64,000 bases of DNA from Artemisia argyi (GCA_030686995.1 CM060709.1:14034872-14098871); one strand, 5' to 3'; shown: positions 34,481-46,333, counted from the first letter of the stretch. Notes: generated by a model not told the origin, from the sequence alone. Numbers and translations are program-made.

Positions 34481-35051
34481 TGTTGCTGGTAACACAGGTG
34501 GGGATAAGTCCGGAAGGCCTGAGTCACGTAGGATGTCCGGAAGGCCCACGTGCCATCCATCCATCCTCATTCCTAAGCCTTGAAGTTTGCTGCAATCACG
34601 AAAGAACCCGTTAGAAGGAGTCCCGAGGCCGGAGCCCCGGGACCACCCTCCGACGGTCAAGTCAGTGCTCTCCTATAAGTATGGAGGGATGCTAAGCATG
34701 GAGGGATGAACCCTCTAATTAAGAGTTATTCTAGAGAGAGAAAGTAGAGAGAGGTAGGAGATCCCTCCCACAACCAACAAGAGTAGTGTATTTATAGTAC
34801 CTTTGTTACTGTAGATGACGTCATTATAGGGGACACATCCCTTTAAAACCTGGGTAGTAGGTATACGTGTGGTCACATCAATAGAGAACATATTACCTGA
34901 TGGTCCTTCCTGTGCCGTTCGGCCTATGCCGTCCTTCCTGTGCCGTTCGGCCTATGCCGTCCTTCGTGTGCCGTTCGGCCTATGCCGTCCTTCCTGTACC
35001 TTTCTTCCGGTGTCTTGATAAATCAGGTCTATCAGACCACATACGTCAACA
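34481..35051 (-). repeat. 5' LTR of element D (inner boundary uncertain)
   Basis: Aligns with 12800-13392, including the GTGCCATCCATCCATCC region and three 28-bp TTCGGCCTATGCCG units against six in the 3' LTR. The outer edge is exact (ACGTCAACA, then GGTCC). The first ~35 bp of the inner edge do not match the other LTR and no clear primer site follows, so the inner boundary may lie further left. The sequence at 33830-34480 then belongs to the LTR or leader. Confidence 0.65.
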
Positions 35052-35190
35052 GGTCCGTTTAATCATCACAACCTCATCTTCATCATGTGAAACCGATTCA
35101 GAACACCAAAATATTTTATGCCCCCTAGTTGCTTGATGCCCTGGGCTGTCGCCCGCGCTGCCCATAGCCAGGGCCGGCCCTGACTACATT

Positions 35191-36564
35191 ATAAAGTATT
35201 TGGGACATGATAAATAAGAAAAATTTTAAATGAAAAAAATATTTCCTCGCTACAAGAATAGTCACCGAGTACCCGCCGTCACATTGCACAGGTACCCTTC
35301 TAATAATGATAATGAGAATTTATGTTATTTTTACTAAAAATAGGAAGTTACAATATGAATATTCACGTTATTATCATTTATCTTATATAAGATTCAATGA
35401 TCTCTACACAGGTAGGAAAGTTCATAATCCATAAGCACTTGTACGTGATTTAATTATGCGGATTCATAATTTGTACTTTTTTTTTAAACATCTCATAATT
35501 TGTACTTATATCGAAATTTTTTTGACATAACTACAAAGAGAAACGAATCTGTAGCAAGGTTAATGTATTATTAAACGGTACATAACATTACTATTGTTGC
35601 ATCTAAAAAAAAACTAGATATAAGTTGAACCGAAAATATGCGGACGTTATGTGTGCTTCTCCGAATTACTGTTTTATAGGTTTATGTCCTATAGACCCGA
35701 CACCATGGTGTAAGTAGAAGACCAGTGTTGGGTCTATAGAACGTTGTTTCAAGTATGACTAGTTGGGGTCTCGCGGGTGTTGGTTGAGATTTGGTTCAAT
35801 TATGACGAGTTGGGGTCTTGCGGTCTTCTACCAACATAATAGCATCAGGTCCCGTGAACCCGCGGACACCCCTAGTTTCATCACTGGCTTAACCTTTCGT
35901 AATCTACTTCACAATCATCTTAATCTTTCTCTAATGGCTTCTAAGACCATCTTCATCTCCTTCATCATTATCTTCGCATCCGCCACTTTCATCCAGTGTC
36001 CAAGGAAAAAAAAAAAAAATCAAGAATCATTTAAATTTGGTTGAGTAAGCCTAATCAGTAATATCACAATTTATACTTTCAAACCAATACAACTGATTTA
36101 TACAAGTTACAAATTTATACTAAAGACTTGACAATATTATAAGGTTCAAATGTTAGTATCTTTTCCAAACATTTATTAACCGGATACTTTTGGTTAGTAT
36201 TTCACCCACGTAAGAAATTGGATGATAAAAGTAGAGGAGGCGTGTCAGTCATATATGACTTTTTAGATGAATAAATATTTTTATTTGATTCCCAACCTAG
36301 GGCACCTAATTTATTTCATGCTTATATTGGTATATTTGTTTTTAAATCTTTTTACTGGTATTTCGTGTTTATCATTATTGAGCTTGACTTCTACTTATAA
36401 AAATGGAACTTTACAACTCTCACAATAATTTAGCTCAACTATACAAGTAGGATTCACATCATCACAAACCTTGTTGTTGTGATGCTTACCAAGATTCTTG
36501 TTAGCAATTACAGTACTTAAATGTTGCAACATGATAATGTTGGAACCTATGAACTTATTTAATA
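35191..36564. other. Flank of the hAT element, ABCB-cluster repeats
   Basis: AT-rich sequence. 35303-35510 aligns with 63870-64000 (phrases such as GAGAATTTATGTTA, GATTCAATGATCTCTA, CGGATTCATAATTTGTA). It holds one short signal-peptide-like ORF (35934-36044), then the dispersed repeat into which the Helitron at 36565 inserted. Confidence 0.5.
35934..36044 (+). pseudogene. Signal-peptide-like exon, copy 1
   Basis: Encodes 36 residues beginning MASKTIFISFIIIFASATFI, a short basic N-terminus and a hydrophobic core typical of a secretory signal peptide. After codon 22 it runs into a poly-A stretch and loses similarity to its relatives. A better-preserved relative lies at 37398. I cannot name the parent gene. 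It is most likely the first exon of a small secreted protein, duplicated with the ABCB cluster. Confidence 0.4.
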
Positions 36565-37012
36565 CTAGCAGGGTACCCGCGCGTTGCGGCGGCAGAAACA
36601 CTGAAATAAAATTTTACAGTAAATCATGTTATACGAATCGTTTTAAAAAATCCAAAACATGAGTCCATTTGGCCCGTGCCCGTTCGGGCTTGAATATTTG
36701 TATGATGTGCTTTATTATTTATATTAGTGATATTTAATGCAGGAATTGTGTTTAAGTTGGTTGTACAATATGTTTGATAATTTGTATTTCTTATTTATTG
36801 GGTGTTTTATATTGACTAGTTAATTAATGAACTACATACAGTAATAAACATTGACTACATTAATAACATTAAAGTAGTGTACATTATGGTTCTAGTAAGA
36901 CTTGTGTTTTGTCTTTCAAATATGTGCATTAAAGTAATGTACATTATGCTTCTTGCCTTGTAAATCTTAAAATTAAGAGTAAGGTTCCTTTATACATTAT
37001 ATATAGTATAGA
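36565..37012 (-). mobile_element. Non-autonomous Helitron, 448 bp (copy 1)
   Basis: On the minus strand it begins TCTATACTATATATAATG and ends with a hairpin (CCGCAACGCGCGGG) and CTAG. It lies between A and T on that strand, the Helitron target rule, with no target duplication. It splits a copy of the dispersed repeat: TTATTTAATA lies on one side and CTGTATCTTGCAA on the other, contiguous in the relatives near 37830 and 63265. It has no coding capacity. Confidence 0.85.
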
Positions 37013-37397
37013 TATAGATATCTGTATCTTGCAACTTTCACACATCGGTTGGTAATTGGAATAAAAGTGGGTATATAACCACGAGTATCTTTAGTTTGTA
37101 AAAGAAAGCGTTCTGACAATCTTAAAAAGAAATAATTACATGCGTGTTTAAGATTTGTTGAAAGCTTTCTTTTTTAGCTTGAAATCGTTAAAAACGAAGA
37201 ATGGATGTATAAAAAGGCTTGAAAACGAAGAATGAATGTTTTCTTTAATACTTTTTAGGAATAATTACATTCGTGAATGAATGTTGTGTTTAAGATTTAC
37301 TTCAAGTATGACGAGTTGGGGTGTGCGGTCTTCTACCAACACCCCTAGTTTCGTCACTGTTGGTAATCTATTTCACAAACATCTTAATCTTTCTATA

Positions 37398-37496
37398 ATG
37401 GCTTCTAAGACCATCATCGTTTCTATCATTCTTTTCGCATCCACCATCATCACAAATGCTGCCACTTCAACGCCACTTTCATCAGGTATCATTTAA
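37398..37496 (+). pseudogene. Signal-peptide-like exon, second relative
   Basis: Encodes MASKTIIVSIILFASTIITN, then AATSTPLSSGII and a stop. The core is hydrophobic and ITNAA gives a plausible cleavage site. TCATCAG followed by GTATCA resembles a splice donor, so this may be a first exon, but I find no second exon nearby. It shares 5' context (GGGTCTTGCGGTCTTCTACC-like phrases) with the copy at 35934. Confidence 0.45.
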
Positions 37497-37845
37497 ATTT
37501 GGAAGCCTAATCAAGAACATCACAATCTATATATACAAACCAATATAGGAAGCTTAATAATGGTTTTTGTGGTTATACAGAAACAACACAACTGATTAAT
37601 ACAAGTTACAAATTAATAATAAAAACCGAAATGCACAAGTAGGATTCACATATAAACTCTTTTAGTTTGGTGTCTAAAAATGCACTTTTTAAATGTTTGA
37701 TTACACAAGATCATTTCATAACTCAAACATTATTGTGATGCTTACCAAGATTCTTACTTAATAAGTAACTTAGTTGTTACAACTTACAACATCAGTATGT
37801 TTTGGAATTTATGAACTTATTTAATATATCCGTATCTTGTGAAAT

Positions 37846-37885
37846 TCCCACATCGGCGGCTATTAAAATAAAAATGGGTATATAA
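37846..37885 (+). promoter_or_regulatory. USE/TATA module resembling a plant snRNA promoter
   Basis: TCCCACATCG (37846-37855) is followed after 23 bp by TATATAA (37879-37885). Plant U-snRNA genes use an RTCCCACATCG element. Spacing of ~23-24 bp to TATA is the Pol III (U6-like) arrangement, and about 10 bp more is the Pol II one. It lies in a dispersed repeat, so activity is unproven. Confidence 0.4.
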
Positions 37886-38545
37886 GCACAAGTATCCTTT
37901 AAGCATTAAGAAATGTGGTCGTATCTTAATAACAACAAACAACTACATTCTTAAGATATGGTAAGCATTTGCTTTTTAAATTTTTAGCAAACGGAACTTA
38001 TCCCGCACATTCAAAATTTGTCATGAGCTTTTGCACAATAATGGTCCTTAAATCCGTTAAACTTCACCAAGCTTTGCCAACCTTTTGTTAAACCACCATT
38101 TTGCCCAAACACCGAGTATTAGTAGTCACACAACTAAGTTAAGCCAGTTGGCCATCTCTTTATCCTCAGGATTAAGGTATGACTGTCTATATGCTAATTT
38201 GGTACCCTTCTTCGGTGGGATTGATTAATACTATTGTTGTTCTACAAATAAGCTAAACAATTTATTCCTTTTGTATGGAACAAATTTTCACATGTATGTT
38301 CTTAATCGACACCGTTGGAAGACTCTAGGCATACAAAGCGTTGGATCAAATGTATCGATAAAAACGTGAACAAGTTCTGATCGAGCCTATAGGTTCTCGA
38401 GATTGTATAATAGTTATCAAACACGCTCGAACCACCTAGTCATTACCTGATCACAAGCACATTTCGCCATGTATCATGATTCAGGACACTCGTTACCAAA
38501 GTTTGCATATGTATGATATACATACATATAATCTAAAGACGACAC

Positions 38546-38670
38546 TTATGCTTTCTGAATATTAGCTAGTTGAAAAAACGTACCTTGCTTGTTCTTGAGG
38601 TGATTATACGTTACTTGCTCAACAACTTTGCCTTCATAAACAAATGCAATCTAGTCAAGGTTCCGAATGG
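38546..38670 (-). pseudogene. ABCB transporter C-terminal fragment (copy 1)
   Basis: The minus strand encodes the end of an ABCB second nucleotide-binding domain: IRNLD, a stop, IAFVYEGKVVEQVTYNHLKN, then KQGTFFQLANIQK and the natural stop. It matches the end of the pseudogene at 52375-52755, and the ~270 bp beyond the stop (38280-38545) match that gene's 3' flank (52110-52370). The in-frame stop and missing upstream exons make it a relic. Confidence 0.75.
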
Positions 38671-38672
38671 TC

Positions 38673-40243
38673 TCGCGGGTGTGGGTAGAATTTTGCTTCA
38701 AGTATGATGAGTTGCAGGGGCGGAGCAAGGATTTTTAGTTAAGGAGGGCCGACCATGCTTAAGGCAATCTTCCCACATCTGTTGGTGACCGAAATGGAAG
38801 TGTGTATATTAACACAAGTAAGTATAAAAACATTCTAATTTTGAACAACACTCTTAAAGAAAAATAATTACTCCGTACATTGGTATATAAAGATAAAGAT
38901 TTAAGAGTTGTTTTCGAACCTTCTTTTTAGCTTAAATTTGTTAAATAATACAGTAATGAATTGTATAAAGAATTCTTTTTAACTTAAATTGGTTAAAAAA
39001 TAATGGATTATAAGGCTCCAATCTTGTCACGATACGATCAAAATCACTATAAAAGAATTCTTTTTAGCTAAACAGCTTATTCTTTTTACGTAAGAAACAA
39101 ATAATCACACCTTAAGGAAGTCCTGGATCCGCGCCTGTAGCCATGGCAAGGAACTGAATACTCAAATTAGTTCCACTCAAATGGCAACATGCAACCAACC
39201 ATTGTGAACAACATTGAGTTTTGACTTCTACTTATAAGACGATTCGGTTTCATCTCTATTTAAGTGAAACTCTTCCTCAAGCAAGAAAAATTTCACTAGC
39301 TTTTAAGATTAACATCTTTATCATTAATAATAAAAAGTTTATAAAAAGGTTAATGGCATATAATAGCAACGAACTTTTTCATTTGTGTCATTATCAGATA
39401 CAAACCCAAAAAATTACCAAAATACCCATCAAACTTTCAAATTTTGTTTTATCAATGTAAAAATCTTATCTCGTTGCGTACGATAATGAAAAAAAAAATT
39501 CAAAGTTGGATGGTTATTGTGGTATTTTTTTAAAGTTCGTATCTGAAAATGAAAAAGAATTTGAAAGTTTGATGGGTATTGTTGTAATTTGTTGGGTTCG
39601 TATCTGATAATGACACAAATGAAAAAGTTCGTTGCTATTATATGCCATTAACCCTTTATAAAAATGGAACTTTACAACTCTTTTTGTAATACACACAATA
39701 AAGCTCAACTATACAAGTAGGATTCACATTATAACAAACATTAATCTAATTTGTGGCTTCTGCTTTAAGTCCTGTCACAACGTTAGGATACCTTATTTTC
39801 GTTCAATCCAAACAAGATAAGGCGATTCAGTTTCATCTCCATTTAAGTGAAACTCTTCCTTAAGCAAGAAAATTTTCACTAGCTTTTAAGATTAACATCT
39901 TTATCATTAAGACTGAAAAGTTTATAAAAATGGAACTTTACTACTCTTTTCGTAATACACACAATAAAGCTCAACTGCTCAACTATACAAGTATGATTAT
40001 CACATCATAACAAACACAAACACTGTTATGATGCTTGCCAAGATTCCTTATTGACGTTTACACTACGTAAATGTTACAACATCATAATGTTGGAACTTAT
40101 TTAATATATGCATGTTGCATATTTCCCACATCGATTGGTGATTGAAATGAAAGTGGGTATATCAACACAAGTACCATTAAAATAAGAAAGTAGTAATATT
40201 GGTATGTTTATAAAGAGATAATTTTACAATCATCTATATTTAC

Positions 40244-40300
<57 letters not shown>

Positions 40301-40445
40301 AGATTTATTTGTTATTGTGTAATTTTTCATTAGATGAGCACGATAAGATTTATTTGTTATTGTGTAATTTTTCATTAGATGAGCACGAGATTTGCACAAG
40401 AATGATCCTTGAATCAATTAAACTTAACTACGCTATGTCAACTTT
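38673..40445. other. ABCB-cluster repeat block
   Basis: Several partial copies of the dispersed repeat (39200-39340, 39655-39740, 39835-40160) with AATGGAACTTTAC, CAAGTAGGATT and CCCACATC. An inverted pair of ~100-bp phrases (AATGGCATATAATAGCAACG at 39350; its complement near 39630) suggests a small foldback. A poly-T tract occupies ~40248-40293. Confidence 0.5.
40124..40163 (+). promoter_or_regulatory. USE/TATA module
   Basis: TCCCACATCG (40124-40133), then 24 bp, then TATATC. Confidence 0.35.
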
Positions 40446-40450
40446 TCGTT

Positions 40451-41665
40451 GGTGAGATGGCCTTTCTCTCCATGATAATCACAGTATTTATCCATGTTTT
40501 CTCTTGACGGCCTTCCTCTTAGTGGCGGGGGTGCCGGTAGCCTGAGTTGATGCTCCGTTGACAAGATCTCTTTAGGGGCCTTTGTGAGCATGTTCAAGTC
40601 TAGTGGTCTGGTATCTCTTCTGTTCCCGTCGTCACGCCGATAATCCCTTCGGTAGTCTATCCGATAGGTATTATTGTCATTTCGTCTGGGCACGTAGGGT
40701 GCGAAATTTTCATTTCGTCTATGTTTAAAATCTTGAACATCTTTCCTGTGGTTTCCTCTGAAGGAGGACCGTTGTGTGTTATGGTCATTTCGGCTGTATG
40801 GATTAGGTTGATAATCTCTACGAGAATTATCCACCCTTTCTCCCTTTGGTACTTCCGTCAGTCGATACACTCTTTCGGAACAGACGAAATCATCAACCCG
40901 TATCATCATTTTGGTTACGCTCTGGGGAACCTTCTCGGAGAATCTCTTCGCTAGCTCCGGACTTTTACAACCATCAATAAAAGAGGATATCTGCATCAGC
41001 TCTGGTACTCCCGAAATGCGACTAGCCTCATCCGTCCATCGTTCCTTGAATTCCGAGAGGGCCTCGTTAGCTCTACGGATGATCTTGGTAATTTCCATCG
41101 GATCTCTGATGCATTTTCTACGAAGGGCGAACCTCTGAACGAATTGCTCACTCAATTCATCCCAATTATCAATACTACCTCGCGGAAGACGATCAAACCA
41201 CGCTCTAGCAGCGTCATCCAGGGTCTGCTGGAACATCATGCACCAAATGGGCATGGGCCACACACCTTGATTGGCCGCCCCTTCAAATCTGGTGATATGA
41301 TCGTCAGGATCTGTAGATCCGTTGTATAACTTCAAGTGAGAAGGCATCAGATATTTTGAACCCTTCGGTCCGGAGAAATCGATGATCCTCCTGGTAAAAG
41401 GACTCTTGGACGCCGCCTTGAAAGGTTTGGATAAGTCATCCGTCCTTTCCTCTTCGGCTTTTTGGGGTTCGACATCATGAGATCCGGCAACCTCAAAGTC
41501 GAGTTGGATGGGGTCAATCGGTGTTTCTCCTGAGACATTGTATTGTTGGATGAGAGATTTTAGAGCAGCAAAGTGACTTTGGATTTGTTCAAGGTTAACA
41601 GGATTGGTGTTATTATCCGGACGACTTCCGGATCCTTCGGGTGTGGTTGGGGAAGGACCTGTCAT
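40451..41665 (-). pseudogene. Truncated gag of element A (duplicated copy)
   Basis: About 405 gag codons beginning MTGPSPTTPEGSGSRPDNN, ending in the middle of the zinc knuckle (YCDYHGEKGHLTN) where the duplication junction replaces the rest. It keeps the knuckle His that element A has lost, and carries its own change near the VPQSV segment (TKM for TEM). It was created by the tandem duplication and has no pol or 3' LTR. Confidence 0.9.
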
Positions 41666-41714
41666 CTCTTAGCTTCGGTAGAGTGAATGACGGGTCCCAC
41701 GGATGGCGCCAATT

Positions 41715-42275
41715 TGTTGAGGTAAAAGTTTGCTTCTACTTCGAACAAGCGAGATGAATCCTTCGGACTAGAATAGGTCCTACGGATTCAATGTGATCCT
41801 TACTTACAGTAGGTTGCTTCGGATATCTGCAAAACAAATACGTCCGTTAGACTCGCCCCGGGAATGTATCCCAGGACCAACCTCCGGCGTGAGAGTAAGT
41901 ATATGTTCTTAGTGTGAGAAAGTATGAATAAAACTAGAGAGTAGGGGAGAATTAGTTAACCTTAAATGAAGATTTCCTCTCTATTTATAGACTCTCTACA
42001 TGGGGTGCCAGGCTGTTTCGTACTTAGCCCATAATGTTCGCTAGTTTAAACACCATTATCATATACTTTGGCGTACTTGTTTGTACTTTGGTCTAGGTAC
42101 TTGTTAGCTTATCCGAAGGGTTTGTGATATCCGGACGGCTGAGATCATGCGGACATTCGTAACCCATCGGATATTGGTCAGTGTTGTCTGAACACATCTG
42201 AGTACATTTTACTTGATACGGATCCGGAGGGTATACCCTTGTACGGCATGTATCCGGAGGGTACATACGTCAACA
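41715..42275 (-). repeat. Duplicated 5' LTR of element A
   Basis: 561 bp, one difference seen from 33269-33829. It shares the 5' LTR states at both positions where A's own LTRs differ, as expected for a copy of the 5' LTR. Confidence 0.9.
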
Positions 42276-42926
42276 AACAACGACAGAAGTCAATGATTGA
42301 TGGGAGTTATATGGGCGGTAGTTAGAGTTTATTATTTCGGAAAAAATCGCAAGTTTTTCCAGCCATTGATTTGAGCTAGAAAAAGATAGGACCAGAAGAG
42401 CTCCAAAATAGCGATACAATACATAAATGTTTGAGGTCGACCCAGGAACGTTTGAGGGAAAGAGGACGAAAGTCACTTCGACTATGCGAGATAGACGGGT
42501 TTCGTTGCATCAACCCTTCGGCTCGTATATTGGTGTGACTGTGAGCGGTTGCGAAGTGAATTCGAGAACTTGAACGATCGTATTTTTCATCGTTATATAG
42601 TTGGATGATTATTGTACAAACATAACTTGTGTAATCAGCAGGTGCCGAAGGTCTAGGTAAGGAGGCGTAGACGTCGAAGGTCTAGCCAGCTGAATGGACA
42701 AAATTGTTATGGATATATAACGAAACTTAGAAGACCGAATGAAAGTTTAGATGGCCGAAAGAAGGTATGAATGCGTATAAAGTCATCCGGATGTATATTT
42801 AGAGGCGGTTAAAATGGTTTAAATGAAGTCCGAAACATGTACAACAAGGTTGAAAGTAAGAATTCAATGATTGACTGCGGAATAAGCCGAGAGAATGATA
42901 TGAGTGCCTTTTATAGGCCATATTGG

Positions 42927-43497
42927 TGTTGCTGGTAACACAGGTGGGGATAAGTCCGGAAGGCCTGAGTCACGTGGGATGTCCGGAAGGCCCACGTGCC
43001 ATCCATCCATCCTCATTCCTAAGCCTTGAAGTTTGCTGCAATCACGAAAGAACCCGTTAGAAGGAGTCCCGAGGCCGGAGCCCCGGGACCACCCTCCGAC
43101 GGTCAAGTCAGTGCTCTCCTATAAGTATGGAGGGATGCTAAGCATGGAGGGATGAACCCTCTAATTAAGAGTTATTCTAGAGAGAGAAAGTAGAGAGAGG
43201 TAGGAGATCCCTCCCACAACCAACAAGAGTAGTGTATTTATAGTACCTTTGTTACTGTAGATGACGTCATTATAGGGGACACATCCCCTTAAAACCTGGG
43301 TAGTAGGTATACGTGTGGTCACATCAATAGAGAACATATTACCTGATGGTCCTTCCTGTGCCGTTCGGCCTATGCCGTCCTTCCTGTGCCGTTCGGCCTA
43401 TGCCGTCCTTCGTGTGCCGTTCGGCCTATGCCGTCCTTCCTGTACCTTTCTTCCGGTGTCTTGATAAATCAGGTCTATCAGACCACATACGTCAACA
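42927..43497 (-). repeat. Duplicated 5' LTR of element D
   Basis: Second copy of 34481-35051, followed by GGTCC and then the hAT right end (43498-43628, TSD copy ACTACATT at 43629-43636). Confidence 0.85.
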
Positions 43498-44380
43498 GGT
43501 CCGTTTAATCATCACAACCTCATCTTCATCATGTGAAACCGATTCAGAACACCAAAATATTTTATGCCCCCTAGTTGCTTGATGCCCTGGGCTGTCACCC
43601 GCGCTGCCCATAGCCAGGGCCGGCCCTGACTACATTATAAAGTATTTGGGACATGATAAATAAGAAAAATTTTAAATGAAAAAAATATTTCCTCGCTACA
43701 AGAATAGTCACCGAGTACCCGCCGTCACATTGCACAGGTACCCTTCTAATAATGATAATGAGAATTTATGTTATTTTTACTAAAAATAGGAAGTTACAAT
43801 ATGAATATTCACGTTATTATCATTTATCTTATATAAGATTCAATGATCTCTACACAGGTAGGAAAGTTCATAATCCATAAGCACTTGTGCGTGATTTAAT
43901 TATGCGGATTCATAATTTGTACTTTTTTTTTTGAACATCTCATAATTTGTACTTATATCGAAAAATTTTTGACATAACTACAAAGAGAAACGAATCTGTA
44001 GCAAGGTTAATGTATTATTAAACGGTACATAACATTACTATTGTTGCATCTAAAAAAAAACTAGATATAAGTTGAACCGAAAATATGCGGACGTTATGTG
44101 TGCTTCTCCGAATTACTGTTTTATAGGTTTATGTCCTATAGACCCGACACCATGGTGTAAGTAGAAGACCAGTGTTGGGTCTATAGAACGTTGTTTCAAG
44201 TATGACTAGTTGGGGTCTCGCGGGTGTTGGTTGAGATTTGGTTCAATTATGACGAGTTGGGGTCTTGCGGTCTTCTACCAACATAATAGCATCAGGTCCC
44301 GTGAACCCGCGGACACCCCTAGTTTCATCACTGGCTTAACCTTTCGTAATCTACTTCATAATCATCTTAATCTTTCTCTA

Positions 44381-44494
44381 ATGGCTTCTAAGACCATCTT
44401 CATCTCCTTCATCATTATCTTCGCATCCGCCACTTTCATCCAGTGTCCAAGGAAAAAAAAAAAAAAAAATCAAGAATCATTTAAATTTGGTTGA
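44381..44494 (+). pseudogene. Signal-peptide-like exon, duplicated copy of 35934
   Basis: Same N-terminal 22 residues as 35934-36044, one extra Lys codon from a longer A run. Confidence 0.4.
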
Positions 44495-45012
44495 GTAAGC
44501 CTAATCAGTAATATCACAATTTATACTTTCAAACCAATACAACTGATTTATACAAGTTACAAATTTATACTAAAGACTTGACAATATTATAAGGCAAATG
44601 TTAGTATCTTTTCCAAACATTTATTAACCGGATACTTTTGGTTAGTATTTCACCCACGTAAGAAATTGGATGATAAAAGTAGAGGAGGCGTGTCAGTCAT
44701 ATATGACTTTTTAGATGAATAAATATTTTTATTTGATTCCCAACCTAGGGCACCTAATTTATTTCATGCTTATATTGGTATATTTGCTTTTAAATCTTTT
44801 TACTGGTATTTCGTGTTTATCATTATTGAGCTTGACTTCTACTTATAAAAATGGAACTTTACAACTCTCACAATAATTTAGCTCAACTATACAAGTAGGA
44901 TTCACATCATCACAAACCTTGTTGTTGTGATGCTTACCAAGATTCTTGTTAGCAATTACAGTACTTAAATGTTGCAACATGATAATGTTGGAACCTATGA
45001 ACTTATTTAATA

Positions 45013-45460
45013 CTAGCAGGGTACCCGCGCGTTGCGGCGGCAGAAACACTGAAATAAAATTTTACAGTAAATCATGTTATACGAATCGTTTTAAAAAATC
45101 CAAAACATGAGTCCATTTGGCCCGTGCCCGTTCGGGCTTGAATATTTGTATGATGTGCTTTATTATTTATATTAGTGATATTTAATGCAGGAATTGTGTT
45201 TAAGTTGGTTGTACAATATGTTTGATAATTTGTATTTCTTATTTATTGGGTGTTTTATATTGACTAGTTAATTAATGAACTACATACAGTAATAAACATT
45301 GACTACATTAATAACATTAAAGTAGTGTACATTATGGTTCTAGTAAGACTTGTGTTTTGTCTTTCAAATATGTGCATTAAAGTAATGTATATTATGCTTC
45401 TTGCCTTGTAAATCTTAAAATTAAGAGTAAGGTTCCTTTATACATTATATATAGTATAGA
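45013..45460 (-). mobile_element. Non-autonomous Helitron, 448 bp (copy 2)
   Basis: Same ends and length as 36565-37012. It is a passenger of the tandem duplication, not a second insertion. Confidence 0.85.
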
Positions 45461-45845
45461 TATAGATATCTGTATCTTGCAACTTTCACACATCGGTTGG
45501 TGATTTGAATAAAAGTGGGTATATAACCACGAGTATCTTTAGTTTGTAAAAGAAAGCGTTCTGACAATTTTAAAAAGAAATAATTACATGCGTGTTTAAG
45601 ATTTGTTGAAAGCTTTCTTTTTTAGCTTGAAATCGTTAAAAACGAAGAATGGATGTATAAAAAGGCTTGAAAACGAAGAATGAATGTTTTCTTTAATACT
45701 TTTTAGGAATAATTACATTCGTGAATGAATGTTGTGTTTAAGATTTACTTCAAGTATGACGAGTTGGGGTGTGCGGTCTTCTACCAACACCCCTAGTTTC
45801 GTCACTGTTGGTAATCTATTTCATAAACATCTTAATCTTTCTATA

Positions 45846-45944
45846 ATGGCTTCTAAGACCATCATCGTTTCTATCATTCTTTTCGCATCCACCATCATCA
45901 CAAATGCTGCCACTTCAACGCCACTTTCATCAGGTATCATTTAA
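45846..45944 (+). pseudogene. Signal-peptide-like exon, duplicated copy of 37398
   Basis: Encodes the same 32 residues as 37398-37496. Confidence 0.45.
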
Positions 45945-46293
45945 ATTTGGAAGCCTAATCAAGAACATCACAATCTATATATACAAACCAATATAGGAAG
46001 CTTAATAATGGTTTTTGTGGTTATACAGAAACAACACAACTGATTAATACAAGTTACAAATTAATAATAAAAACCGAAATGCACAAGTAGGATTCACATA
46101 TAAACTCTTTTAGTTTGGTGTCTAAAAATGCACTTTTTAAATGTTTGATTACACAAGATCATTTCATAACTCAAACATTATTGTGATGCTTACCAAGATT
46201 CTTACTTAATAAGTAACTTAGTTGTTACAACTTACAACATCAGTATGTTTTGGAATTTATGAACTTATTTAATATATCCGTATCTTGCAAAAT

Positions 46294-46333
46294 TCCCACA
46301 TCGGCGGCTATTAAAATAAAAATGGGTATATAA
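46294..46333 (+). promoter_or_regulatory. USE/TATA module
   Basis: Duplicated copy of 37846-37885: TCCCACATCG, 23 bp, TATATAA. Confidence 0.4.

Larger units (their letters stand above)
12766..35051 (-). mobile_element. Non-coding LTR retrotransposon 'D' with nested insertions
   Basis: The outer ends are TGTTGAAGC at 12766 and ACGTCAACA at 35051, flanked by the 5-bp TSD GGTCC (12761-12765 and 35052-35056). LTR-like repeats lie at both ends. A polypurine-tract complement (TGTCCCCCC) directly follows the left LTR, so the element runs on the minus strand. No gag or pol is visible in the D-derived sequence (13393-14867, 15065-15557, 17903-18485, 19305-19916, 33830-34480), so it looks like a large non-autonomous derivative. 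It hosts a Stowaway MITE, a foldback element, a MULE-like MITE and Tat element A. Confidence 0.72.
10960..35182. mobile_element. hAT element expanded by nested insertions
   Basis: The left end reads CAGGGCCGGTCCTGAG and the right end CAGGGCCGGCCCTG (35169-35182, near-palindromic). The 8-bp target duplication ACTACATT lies at 10952-10959 and 35183-35190, as expected for hAT. Without the LTR elements nested inside, only about 1 kb of hAT sequence remains (10960-11305, 12224-12765 and 35057-35182). It encodes no transposase, so it was non-autonomous. It is the outermost and oldest layer of the stack. A copy of the right end lies at 43498-43628 because of the later tandem duplication. Confidence 0.8.
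32005..40450. repeat. Tandem duplication, copy 1 (8446 bp)
   Basis: This segment is repeated directly at 40451-48889. It starts inside gag of element A (GGTGAGATGG) and ends at CTTTTCGTT. The junction shares TCGTT with both parents (32000-32004, 40446-40450, 48885-48889), so the duplication joined at 5-bp microhomology. It contains part of element A, the 5' LTRs of A and D, the hAT right end and ~5.3 kb of flank. Confidence 0.9.

Noticed and set aside
40433..42275. An apparent independent Tat insertion (gag plus one LTR)
   Set aside because: Both flanks repeat those of element A and the internal end is a microhomology junction, so it is part of the tandem duplication.
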